Below, piece after piece: positions 19,082 to 26,792 of a DNA stretch of 64,000 bases. The first letter of the stretch is position 1. Each line of letters opens with the position of its first letter. The position numbers and the translations under genes are program-made. A model generated the notes under the pieces. It was not told the origin of the DNA and searched no databases. It worked only from the letters and a program-made list of their open reading frames with translations. The DNA is from Microbulbifer sp. MKSA007 (GTDB lineage Bacteria > Pseudomonadota > Gammaproteobacteria > Pseudomonadales > Cellvibrionaceae). The stretch is taken from contig CP128433.1 in assembly GCA_032615215.1 (NCBI GenBank), forward strand, positions 4,510,501 through 4,574,500, written 5' to 3'.

Positions 19082-20581
19082 GTTGGTTATTGGCCCTGCC
19101 ATTCCTGATCCCTATCGCCACGGCGTTAATCACATTTCCCGCTCGAGGCCGTAGATACCTTTGCTCTGGTATTTCGATATTGGGGTGCCTTACCGCCCTT
19201 TGCATTAACCTTTATATTCTTGTCCTGGTAGAAAGCCAGGGCCCTCAAGCTGGGCAAATGGGAGACTGGCAGGCTCCCTTCGGAATCACATTGGTCGCCG
19301 ATCGGCTCAGTGCGGTAATGCTGTTGATCAGTGCCATCGTGGGTTTGTGTGTCTCTCTATTTGCCATTTCAGATATCAGTGAGAAACGGGTGAAACTTGG
19401 CTTTCACAGTTTCTTTCAACTGTTATTGGCCGGTGTTAGCGGTAGCTTTATCACCGGCGACCTATTTAATTTGTATGTGTGGTTTGAGGTGATGCTGATT
19501 GCCTCTTTCGCACTGCTGGTACTGGGGGGAAAAAATACAGCTGGACGGTGGCATCAAGTATGTAGCATTAAACCTTGTATCCACGCTGTTGATGCTGACC
19601 TCTATCGGGTTGCTTTATGGACTCACCGGCACCCTTAATATGGCGCAGCTGCATATTTCTTTGGCCGAGGTACAAAACCCCGTCGCGATTTCGACATTGG
19701 CAGTTATTTTTATCTGCGCTTTTGGAATTAAGGCGGCAATATTTCCACTATTTTTCTGGTTGCCCGCTTCATACCATGTTCCACCGGTCGCTGTAACCGC
19801 TGTATTTGCCGGTCTTCTGACTAAAGTCGGCGTCTATGCGCTAATTCGCACCTTTACTTTAATATTTCCCAATGATTTGGAGTTCACCCGGGATATTTTA
19901 TTGGGAGCTGCATTACTCACCATGCTGACGGGTGTTTTGGGCGCAGCAGCACAGTACGAATTCCGCAAGATACTCGCATTCCATATCATCAGCCAGATTG
20001 GATTCCTGGTATTGGGATTAGCACTGAACAGCCCTTTAGCATTGGCCGGATCTGTGTTCTACATGGTCCACAATATTGTGGCAAAGACAAATTTATTCCT
20101 GATCAGCGGTACTGCCCAGCGCCTTACTGGCAGTTATGAGCTCAATGAAATTGGTGGTTTATATCGCGCCAGCCCACTTCTCTCTACTTTCTTTTTTATC
20201 GCCGCATTTAGCTTAGCGGGGTTCCCACCATTATCTGGATTCTGGGCGAAACTGCTATTAGTCAAAGCGAGCCTCGACCAGGCCGCCTATATCGTCGCTG
20301 CCGTCGCACTGATTACCGGGGCGCTTACCCTGTTTTCAATGAGTAAAATATGGGCAGAGGCATTCTGGAAGCCACACCCCCAGGAGCACTGCAAAAATTT
20401 ATATAGCCTCAGCGGCGCAGAGCGCTTCCAGCGGCTGTTGCCAGTCGCGTTATTGGCATTAATCACTTTGGCTTTGGGATTGGTTCCCGAGCCTTTTATC
20501 GAATACTCCCTGGGGGCTGCCGGAGAGTTATTGGAGCCTGATGATTACCTGAACGCCGTGTTACCAGGTACCACTCATTAA
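19078..20581 (+). CDS. mnhD: Na+/H+ antiporter subunit D (frameshifted as sequenced)
   Basis: The TTG start overlaps the mnhC stop (TTGA). The N-terminal frame carries FNLYVWFEVMLIASFALLVL and breaks at a G6A6 tract (19524-19535). Restoring two G gives LGGEKIQLDGGIKYVALNLVS, which matches the usual LGG-x-K-x-QL-x-x-x-IKYV pattern of MrpD; deleting one base would also restore frame. The rest contains KAAIFPLFFWLPASYHVPPV with the conserved Lys and Pro, and VFYMVHNIVAKTNLFLISG. The length is about 501 residues, normal for MrpD. It is an ion-translocating subunit. Confidence 0.88.
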
Positions 20582-20602
20582 CTTTGGGATGGATAAATAG
20601 AA

Positions 20603-21076
20603 ATGCGTATTTTTCTATTAAATTTATTGCTCGCGATCAGTTGGTCGGCCCTGACCGGTAATGCTTCCATGGCAAATTTTTTCTTTGGTTTTCTGATCGG
20701 ATTTCTGGCACTGCGAGTCTCACCTATATTACCCGGGGCACAGACTTACTTTACCCGCTTGCCCCGTTTGGCTCATTTATTCTTTTTCTTTATCGAGGAG
20801 CTTGTTTTATCCAGCCTGCGTGCCGCCTACGAAGTCTTTTCGCCTCGCTTGCAAAGCCGGCCCCTGGTAGTACGACTACCCATGGAGAGGCTCGATAGAA
20901 ACCAGATTTTTATTCTCACTAATTTAATTTCGCTGACACCGGGCACTATGGTATTGGATGTCACACCCAATAATGATGCCTTAATCGTACATACTATGTT
21001 TGTCAGTGATCCAGAAACCTTTCGCGAGGAGATTAGGGAGGGATTTGAGAAACGGGTTAAGGAGGCTGTTTCCTGA
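20603..21076 (+). CDS. mnhE: Na+/H+ antiporter subunit E
   Basis: A 157-residue protein with two or three N-terminal helices (FLLNLLLAISWSALTG and FFFGFLIGFLALRV) and a cytoplasmic C-terminal domain containing LTNLISLTPGTMVLDV, the MnhE hallmark. It starts at ATG 20603, 21 bases after mnhD. Its last base overlaps the ATG of mnhF. Confidence 0.93.
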   Translation: MRIFLLNLLLAISWSALTGNASMANFFFGFLIGFLALRVSPILPGAQTYFTRLPRLAHLFFFFIEELVLSSLRAAYEVFSPRLQSRPLVVRLPMERLDRNQIFILTNLISLTPGTMVLDVTPNNDALIVHTMFVSDPETFREEIREGFEKRVKEAVS

Positions 21077-21411
21077 TGTTTCTCACAATTATCGATATTC
21101 ATTCGCCACTGGTCACAGTAGCAATCAATATTGCTTCCTTTCTATTGTTACTCGCCCTGGTGATGTGCTTCCTGCGTATCGCTTTGGGCCCCACCTTAGC
21201 AGACAGGGTTGTCGCCCTGGATGTTCTCAATATTTTGGCGGTAGCCTACTGTGCACTACTGGCAATCGCCTCGGGACACCCCGTGTATCTGGACGCTGCC
21301 ATCGCCCTGGCCCTGGTCGCATTTTTAGTGAGTGTGGCCTTTGCCCGTTTTATTGAAAAAAGCGGCTCGCGCACAGTCACCCACAGCCATAGGGATCATG
21401 ATGACATTTGA
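21076..21411 (+). CDS. mnhF: Na+/H+ antiporter subunit F
   Basis: A 111-residue, three-helix protein. It has RIALGPTLADRVVALDVLN, the characteristic MnhF segment, and ends with a His-rich tail (TVTHSHRDHDDI). The start ATG overlaps the mnhE stop (TGATG), so translation is coupled. Confidence 0.92.
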   Translation: MFLTIIDIHSPLVTVAINIASFLLLLALVMCFLRIALGPTLADRVVALDVLNILAVAYCALLAIASGHPVYLDAAIALALVAFLVSVAFARFIEKSGSRTVTHSHRDHDDI

Positions 21412-21745
21412 TGAAATTTTTATCGCTTTGATAATTCTGGTGGGCAGTTTTTTTGGGTTCAGCGCCGCTTTGGGCTTGCTGCGAATGCCGGACTTTTACA
21501 CTCGAATGAGTACATCGGGAAAAGGGGCTACGGTGTGTTGCGGATTATTGCTGGCGGGCGTAGCAATTCTTTTTAGTGACGCTCAGGTAACAGCCAGGGC
21601 CATAGCCGCTATTTTATTCTTATTACTTACAGTGCCAATTGGTGTCCATATGATTGCCCGGGCGGCTTATCGAGCCGGCACTCCCATGTGGCGGGGTACC
21701 GGCTACAAACTCAAGTTCAAGAACCCGATGCGCAATATTCAGTAA
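21401..21745 (+). CDS. mnhG: Na+/H+ antiporter subunit G
   Basis: The start was chosen at ATG 21401, six bases after AGGG (21391-21394); the adjacent ATG at 21398 is the alternative. It overlaps mnhF by 11 bases. The product has about 114 residues with GSFFGFSAALGLLRMPDFYTRMSTSGKG, the MnhG signature, and three helices. It completes the ABCDEFG set. Its stop is only three bases from the end of the convergent purK, with no terminator between them. Confidence 0.92.
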   Translation: MTFDEIFIALIILVGSFFGFSAALGLLRMPDFYTRMSTSGKGATVCCGLLLAGVAILFSDAQVTARAIAAILFLLLTVPIGVHMIARAAYRAGTPMWRGTGYKLKFKNPMRNIQ

Positions 21746-21748
21746 GCA

Positions 21749-22849
21749 CTAAATCTTTTCGCCGTAAAGTTCTTCAATCATACTTTCGCTGCGCTGGCGC
21801 AGGTGCTCCATATCTGGGTCCTGTAAAATGACATGACCCATTTTGCGCCCAGGGCGAAGTGCTTTGCCGTACAGCCAAACACCATCGTTATCCTGCTTCG
21901 GAGCTACATCAACCCCCAACATATTGACCATCGCAACTGGCACCGGGCAGGCAGTATCGCCCAGGGGCATATCCAGTATCGCGCGGATATGATTGGCAAA
22001 TTGGCTGGCCTCAGGGCCGACAAAGGTCCAGTGACCGCTGTTGTGAACTCGCGGTGCCACTTCGTTGACAATCAGGCCGCTCTCACTGACAAAACATTCA
22101 ACGGCCAATACACCCACATAGTCCCAGTCCTTCAGCAGGGTCGCCAGGTAACCCTCTGCGGCCTTGAGCAGCTCCGGGTTGTCGTAGGGAGCGGTGGACA
22201 GCAGTAAGGTGCCGTTGCGGTGGCGGTTTTCCGTCAGCGGATAAGCTTTGATTTCACCGGATGCCGAGCGAGCACCGATAATGGAGACTTCACAGGCGAA
22301 ATTCACCCCAGCCTCAACCACACACTCCTGATCACCAGCTTGGGGAATGGCAGCATCCAAGTCTGCAGCACTCTTCACACACCATTGGTTCTTGCCGTCG
22401 TAGCCATTTTCACAGCTCTTAATAAACGCCGGATATCCCAGTTGGTCGACCGCTTCCCGCAGCTCTTTTTCACCCTGTGCTGCTGCGAAAGGTGCAACAG
22501 GCAGTCCAGCGTCTGTGAGTGCTCGCTTCTCACGCAAGCGGTGCTGGGCCTTCTCTGTAATATGTGGGTCCGGATATACCGGACAGAAGGGCTGAAATGA
22601 GCGCAGCAAGTCCACACTCACTTGCTCTCTCTCACTGGTGATCACTTCCGGGCGTCCCAATGCCTGATACAAGGCCTCAGGGTCCTGTCCCGGTTCCATC
22701 TCCACGATAGTCCCCAGTCCCTTCACACAGTCGGTGTTTTCACCGGTCTCAGCCAGGAAACTGAACTCCACTCCGAGGGGCTGCCCCTCTTGAGCCATCA
22801 TCTGTGCCAACTGCCCACAGCCAATAATGGCAACTCGTCTCTTACTCAC
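21749..22849 (-). CDS. purK: 5-(carboxyamino)imidazole ribonucleotide synthase (PurK)
   Basis: A 366-residue ATP-grasp enzyme that carboxylates AIR with bicarbonate and ATP in purine synthesis. GTG start preceded by AGGAGA. The N-terminus RRVAIIGCGQLAQMMAQEG is the PurK nucleotide-fold motif. Later segments FIKSCENGYDGKNQW, VECFVSESGLIVNEVAPRVHNSGHWT and MVNMLGV are classical PurK sequences. It lies 12 bases after purE and is last in a unit that begins with a bicarbonate permease. Confidence 0.96.
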   Translation of the reverse strand: MSKRRVAIIGCGQLAQMMAQEGQPLGVEFSFLAETGENTDCVKGLGTIVEMEPGQDPEALYQALGRPEVITSEREQVSVDLLRSFQPFCPVYPDPHITEKAQHRLREKRALTDAGLPVAPFAAAQGEKELREAVDQLGYPAFIKSCENGYDGKNQWCVKSAADLDAAIPQAGDQECVVEAGVNFACEVSIIGARSASGEIKAYPLTENRHRNGTLLLSTAPYDNPELLKAAEGYLATLLKDWDYVGVLAVECFVSESGLIVNEVAPRVHNSGHWTFVGPEASQFANHIRAILDMPLGDTACPVPVAMVNMLGVDVAPKQDNDGVWLYGKALRPGRKMGHVILQDPDMEHLRQRSESMIEELYGEKI

Positions 22850-22861
22850 AACGATCTCCTA

Positions 22862-23353
22862 TCACTCAACCGTGATCGGGACTTGCTCGGTCTGGCGCTC
22901 ACGCCAGGCGATCAGGCGCTTCTGCAATTCCGCATCAGCCAAAGACAACATCTGCGCAGCCATTAAACCTGCATTGTAGGCACCGGAAGCACCGACCGCC
23001 TGGGTTGCTACCGCCACACCGCGAGGCATCTGCACAATGGATAATAAGCTGTCCATACCCGTCATAAAGCGGCTCTCAACCGGCACTGCGATCACAGGCA
23101 GGGGAGTCAAAGCAGCGATCATACCCGGCAGGTGGGCGGAGCCGCCGGCGCCAGCAATAATCACTTCGGTACCGGATTCGTGGGCACGGCTGGCAAATTC
23201 AACCATGCGCTGGGGAGTTCTGTGGGCCGAAACCACAGCAGTAGCAAAGGGAACTTCGAGCTCTTCCAGAGGCTTAGTCGCGTTGCTCATGGTGGCCCAA
23301 TCCGAGCGGGAACCCATTACGATAGTGACTTTTTCAAAAGGAATCGGCTTCAC
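22862..23353 (-). CDS. purE: N5-carboxyaminoimidazole ribonucleotide mutase (PurE)
   Basis: A 163-residue class I PurE, which converts N5-CAIR to CAIR. It has GSRSDWATM, VVSAHRTPQRM with the catalytic His, GAGGSAHLPGM and MDSLLSIVQMPRGVAVAT in the expected order. GTG start with GGAG about ten bases upstream, six bases after the stop of the SbtA-type gene, so the two are probably co-transcribed. Confidence 0.96.
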   Translation of the reverse strand: MKPIPFEKVTIVMGSRSDWATMSNATKPLEELEVPFATAVVSAHRTPQRMVEFASRAHESGTEVIIAGAGGSAHLPGMIAALTPLPVIAVPVESRFMTGMDSLLSIVQMPRGVAVATQAVGASGAYNAGLMAAQMLSLADAELQKRLIAWRERQTEQVPITVE

Positions 23354-23359
23354 TTGCGA

Positions 23360-24289
23360 TTAACTCCAATATTGAACGAGCGCCAGATAGACGGGAATCG
23401 CCACCAGCACATTGAAAGGAAAGGTAACTGCCAGGGACAAAGTGATGGACACACTAGCATTGGCCTGCGGCAGGGCAACGGACATAGCCGCAGGCACAGC
23501 GATATAAGAGGCACTGCTACCGAGCACCGCGAGCAGAAAGATACCACCAGGCGACAAACCCAACAAACTCCCCAAGATACCGCCAGCGGCACCGCCAATC
23601 AGCGGCATAAAAATGCCGAAGCTGAGCAGGAAAGCACCCTGCCCTCTAACATCGGCCAACCGCGCCGCAGCGACACGCCCCATTTCCAGCAGAAAGAGCG
23701 CCAATATGCCATGAAACAGGGTCCCAAACAAAGGCATTACTGAAGCGGTGCGCTCTCCAGCCCAGGCTCCGATAACGATTCCCCCCAGGAGCAACAGTAC
23801 TCCCTGGTTGCAGGTGACCTCGTGAAACACCCGGCGCTTGCTCGAACTGCCCATCGATTGCCGTGCCAACAACATGCCGACAATGATTGCCGGGACTTCA
23901 AGAAGCGCTACAAACAGAGGGAAATACGCTTCGTATTCAATATTCTGTGACTGTAGCAGGGCTACAGCCACCGCGTAGGTGGCAACACTGACAGACCCAT
24001 AGTGCGCCGCCGTTGCCGCCGCATCCACACGTGACCACTTGCCAATCCAGCGCAAGATAGGGAAAGCCACCAGGGGTAACAGGGCACCAAAAGCCACCAC
24101 CGCCAGGGACTGGGGAACCAGGGTGGCAGCGGAATACGCACTTAAAGCAGCACCACCTTTCAGGCCGATGGCGATTAGCAGGAAGATAACGCAGCTCTGG
24201 TAAAGACCTTTGGGTAAACGCAGGTCACTGCGAACCAGCTGGGCAAAGGCGCCCAGCAGAAAGAAACCAACAACAATATCCAACTGCAT
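23360..24289 (-). CDS. SbtA-type sodium-dependent bicarbonate permease
   Basis: A 309-residue polytopic protein with about ten helices. The sequence DIVVGFFLLGAFAQLVRSDL near the N-terminus, LLIAIGLKGGAAL in the second helix and the repeated inverted arrangement are those of the SbtA/DUF897 family, the Na+/HCO3- symporters known from cyanobacteria. Two helices later carry AAHYGSVSVATYAVA, also typical. It is followed six bases later by purE and purK, the latter a bicarbonate-consuming enzyme, and is divergent from a CbbR/CmpR-like regulator. Transport of bicarbonate is a family-based inference. Confidence 0.82.
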   Translation of the reverse strand: MQLDIVVGFFLLGAFAQLVRSDLRLPKGLYQSCVIFLLIAIGLKGGAALSAYSAATLVPQSLAVVAFGALLPLVAFPILRWIGKWSRVDAAATAAHYGSVSVATYAVAVALLQSQNIEYEAYFPLFVALLEVPAIIVGMLLARQSMGSSSKRRVFHEVTCNQGVLLLLGGIVIGAWAGERTASVMPLFGTLFHGILALFLLEMGRVAAARLADVRGQGAFLLSFGIFMPLIGGAAGGILGSLLGLSPGGIFLLAVLGSSASYIAVPAAMSVALPQANASVSITLSLAVTFPFNVLVAIPVYLALVQYWS

Positions 24290-24291
24290 CT

Positions 24292-24510
24292 CTATCGCTG
24301 TCCCCGGCGCTGTCTGGAGCGATTATTGGAGATACGTATACGTTTCGGGGTTTGCTGCGCCATCAGCCAGTAAGCAGCATTGGCCAGAACCACCACTAGG
24401 CCTACAGCCATCAAGGGAACCCCGTTCATACCGGCAAGATTTACTGATAAGCCTGTGCTTAAAACTAACAAGCCGACAACCACGCCAAAGAAGAGTTGTG
24501 ATCTCTGCAT
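24292..24510 (-). CDS. Small two-helix membrane protein ahead of sbtA-like gene
   Basis: ATG 24510 gives 72 residues; a GTG at 24525 is an alternative start. Two hydrophobic helices (QLFFGVVVGLLVLSTGLSV and PLMAVGLVVVLANAAYWLM) are followed by a very basic tail (KRIRISNNRSRQRRGQR). No family recognised. Its stop lies only a few bases from the sbtA-like start, so it is probably the first gene of the sbtA-purEK unit. Confidence 0.6.
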   Translation of the reverse strand: MQRSQLFFGVVVGLLVLSTGLSVNLAGMNGVPLMAVGLVVVLANAAYWLMAQQTPKRIRISNNRSRQRRGQR

Positions 24511-24623
24511 TGATAATGCCCCCACTGGTTATTGAAATTGACGCATTATCGGAATTGCTATTGATAGATAAAAATAGATATTTATTATATAAACTATAAA
24601 CCAAAACCTATATAGGTGATTTT

Positions 24624-25553
24624 GTGCCCTTAACTCGTGCCCATGCCCGCATTGGAACCGTTCGACAACTGGAGATCCTGCTTTGTGTCTATGAGTTGGG
24701 CAATATCAGCGCCGCAGCCAGAAAACTGCACCTAACCCAGCCGAGCGTATCGATGCAGCTGGCCAAACTCTCCGATGCGGTGGGTTTACCTCTGTATTAC
24801 TCGGTGGGCAGGCAACTGCAATTTACGGAGGCCGGGCAAACCCTGGTAGAAAGTGCCCGGGAAATCCTGAAGAGTTACGAGTACCTGGACCTGAAACTGG
24901 CCCAATTGCGAGGGTTGGATACCGGCAGCTTACAACTGGCAGTAGTGACCACCGCCAAATACTTTATCCCCCACCTGATCGGGGAGTTTTATCAGCAGCA
25001 TCCGCGACTGGATATCCACTTCAGGGTGGGCAACCGCCAACAGATCATTGATTACACCGGTGAGGATGAAGATGACTTCTACGTATTCAGCCATCCTCCA
25101 AAGAGCCAGGACCTGGAGCTGGTGGAGTTTCTACCCAACCGCTTACTGGCGATAGCGCCTGAGAAGCACCCACTGGCCTCCCGCAAGAAAATCTCCCTGC
25201 AAGAATTTGCAGGCTGTCAGTTCCTGCATCGGGAAGAGGGCTCCGGTACACGCCATGCCATTGAACAGTTCCTGCGCAAACGCAATGTAGACCTCAAGCT
25301 CCGTATGACCATAGAGAGCAATGAAGCCATTAAGCATGCAGTTATGTCCGGTCTGGGGGTCTCTATATTGTCGGAGCATACCCTGGCGTTTGGCGGACGC
25401 GCAGGCTTGTCAATTCTCGATGTCGAAGAGCTTCCTATTGTCACCCACTGGTATTTGGCTCGACGCAAATCACGTCCGCTATCACCAGCAGCACAGAAGT
25501 TCCTGGAGTACGCCCGCAATCTGGAAAAAGTGCCCCTGGGTAATCTCCCGTAG
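24624..25553 (+). CDS. LysR family regulator, CbbR/CmpR-like
   Basis: A 309-residue protein with GTG start at 24624. The N-terminal HTH (RQLEILLCVYELGNISAAA then LTQPSVSMQLAKLSDAVGLPLY) and the effector domain (VVTTAKYFIPHLIGEF) resemble CbbR/CmpR regulators, which control carbon fixation or bicarbonate uptake. It is divergent from the SbtA-type permease with about 100 bases between them, the standard LysR arrangement, and TTATA-N5-TATAA in that gap is a possible binding site. Control of bicarbonate uptake is an inference. Confidence 0.88.
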   Translation: MPLTRAHARIGTVRQLEILLCVYELGNISAAARKLHLTQPSVSMQLAKLSDAVGLPLYYSVGRQLQFTEAGQTLVESAREILKSYEYLDLKLAQLRGLDTGSLQLAVVTTAKYFIPHLIGEFYQQHPRLDIHFRVGNRQQIIDYTGEDEDDFYVFSHPPKSQDLELVEFLPNRLLAIAPEKHPLASRKKISLQEFAGCQFLHREEGSGTRHAIEQFLRKRNVDLKLRMTIESNEAIKHAVMSGLGVSILSEHTLAFGGRAGLSILDVEELPIVTHWYLARRKSRPLSPAAQKFLEYARNLEKVPLGNLP

Positions 25554-25733
25554 CCCAGCCTTATCATTGGAAAAGAGGGAAAGAATACACTCCACCCAAG
25601 ACTCACAGTGGAAATTTCCCTGTAAACCCGAATAGACACCTATACCCCCAAAGGCACCAAGCGCATTATTCTTTCTCTCCTTATAAATTCCCTTCTCCCT
25701 GTAAACCGGGCTAGATAATTTAGGCCTCAAATT

Positions 25734-25880
25734 TTGAAAAATTCCCTGCGGCCTTTTTCAGTCCTGCTACTTTTTGGGGTACTTGGCCCATGCACTGCCA
25801 ATAATTATCAACCAAAGCCACCTATGGCAGATAAGCTGTTTTGCCTGTGTCCGGATTTTCAGAGATGGATATCGAGATGA
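25734..25880 (+). CDS. Possible short exported peptide coupled to ompW-type gene
   Basis: TTG 25734 opens a 48-residue frame, MKNSLRPFSVLLLFGVLGPC and onward, which looks like a signal or lipoprotein leader (LGPC could be a poor lipobox). Its TGA (25878-25880) overlaps the ATG of the OmpW-type gene at 25877 in the classical ATGA arrangement. There is no strong ribosome binding site. It could equally be a chance frame. Confidence 0.3.
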   Translation: MKNSLRPFSVLLLFGVLGPCTANNYQPKPPMADKLFCLCPDFQRWISR

Positions 25881-26641
25881 CCGCAAAAGGAATTAATAAA
25901 GGAATTATTACTCTACTTTTCACTCTCTCAGCACTATCGACCCATGCCCAGGATGATTGGCGTGATATCGAATGGGGTGAATTTATTGTTCGTTTTGGCC
26001 TGACTTATGTCCAGCCAAACGATGAGGGCACAGCGCTTAAATACAGAGTTTTACAGCAATGGGATTTATACAACAGCAGTTGGCAAATCGACTCGACCCA
26101 TGCATGGCAAATATCGGGAGTGTGGCGGCCCAGCGATCGCTGGGGCATAGAATTAATGCATATTAATGGCGCCAGCTATGGTACAAAACTGGATAATTTC
26201 ACCGGCAACCCTGGGCGAAACCAAATCCAGCTCGGCGACTTTAGCACTACAACGACAATGGTCTTCGGCAACTGGTATTTCTTAGACCCATCCTATCGCG
26301 CTCGCCCCTATATCGGTGCAGGAATCAATTACACCAATTTCCACACCGTTGAAATCAGCCGCCAGTTTAACGAATACCTGATAGATTCAGAGCTCTCGGT
26401 CGCACCGGGATCATTTAATATGGGGCACTCGTGGGATTGGGGGCTGCAGGCCGGCCTGGATTATATCTTTGATTTCCGCGACTGGAGATATCCTCTACTA
26501 CTTAACGCATCCGCGATTTATTACCTGGCAGACACCGATGCCACTATCGACTTCCCCACTGAATTGGGCAGGGATCGCCTCTATGCACATTTTGACTACA
26601 ACCCCTGGATCTTAAATTTCGGGGTGGGTATTAAATTTTAG
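25877..26641 (+). CDS. OmpW family outer-membrane protein
   Basis: About 254 residues from ATG 25877; ATG 25865 is in frame and also possible. The signal peptide is KGIITLLFTLSALSTHAQ. The mature protein starts DDWRDIEWGEFIVRFGLTYVQPNDEG, the OmpW first strand, and ends FGVGIKF with a terminal aromatic as for outer-membrane barrels. It is a paralogue of the gene at 9253. A small hydrophobic channel role is expected from the family. An autotransporter-like gene follows about 150 bases later. Confidence 0.88.
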   Translation: MTAKGINKGIITLLFTLSALSTHAQDDWRDIEWGEFIVRFGLTYVQPNDEGTALKYRVLQQWDLYNSSWQIDSTHAWQISGVWRPSDRWGIELMHINGASYGTKLDNFTGNPGRNQIQLGDFSTTTTMVFGNWYFLDPSYRARPYIGAGINYTNFHTVEISRQFNEYLIDSELSVAPGSFNMGHSWDWGLQAGLDYIFDFRDWRYPLLLNASAIYYLADTDATIDFPTELGRDRLYAHFDYNPWILNFGVGIKF

Positions 26642-26792
26642 TTACCGGAGCAATTTCATACAGTTGGGCGACAGCGAATACTCTTAAAATTTGAAGTTAT
26701 TTCATACACGAGCTGCGTTGTCCCCAACTATAACTTTACCGCTAAAAACCTAATCGGTATTACAACTATCTGGCACAATAAAAGGAATAACT

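Noticed and set aside
16005..21745. mnhA and mnhD as true pseudogenes
   Set aside because: Both breaks are in homopolymer runs, the other five subunits are intact and coupled, and repair gives normal proteins.
25616..25710. Direct repeat CCCTGTAAACC at about 25618 and 25697
   Set aside because: Too short and imperfect to separate from chance; no hairpin or gene relation.
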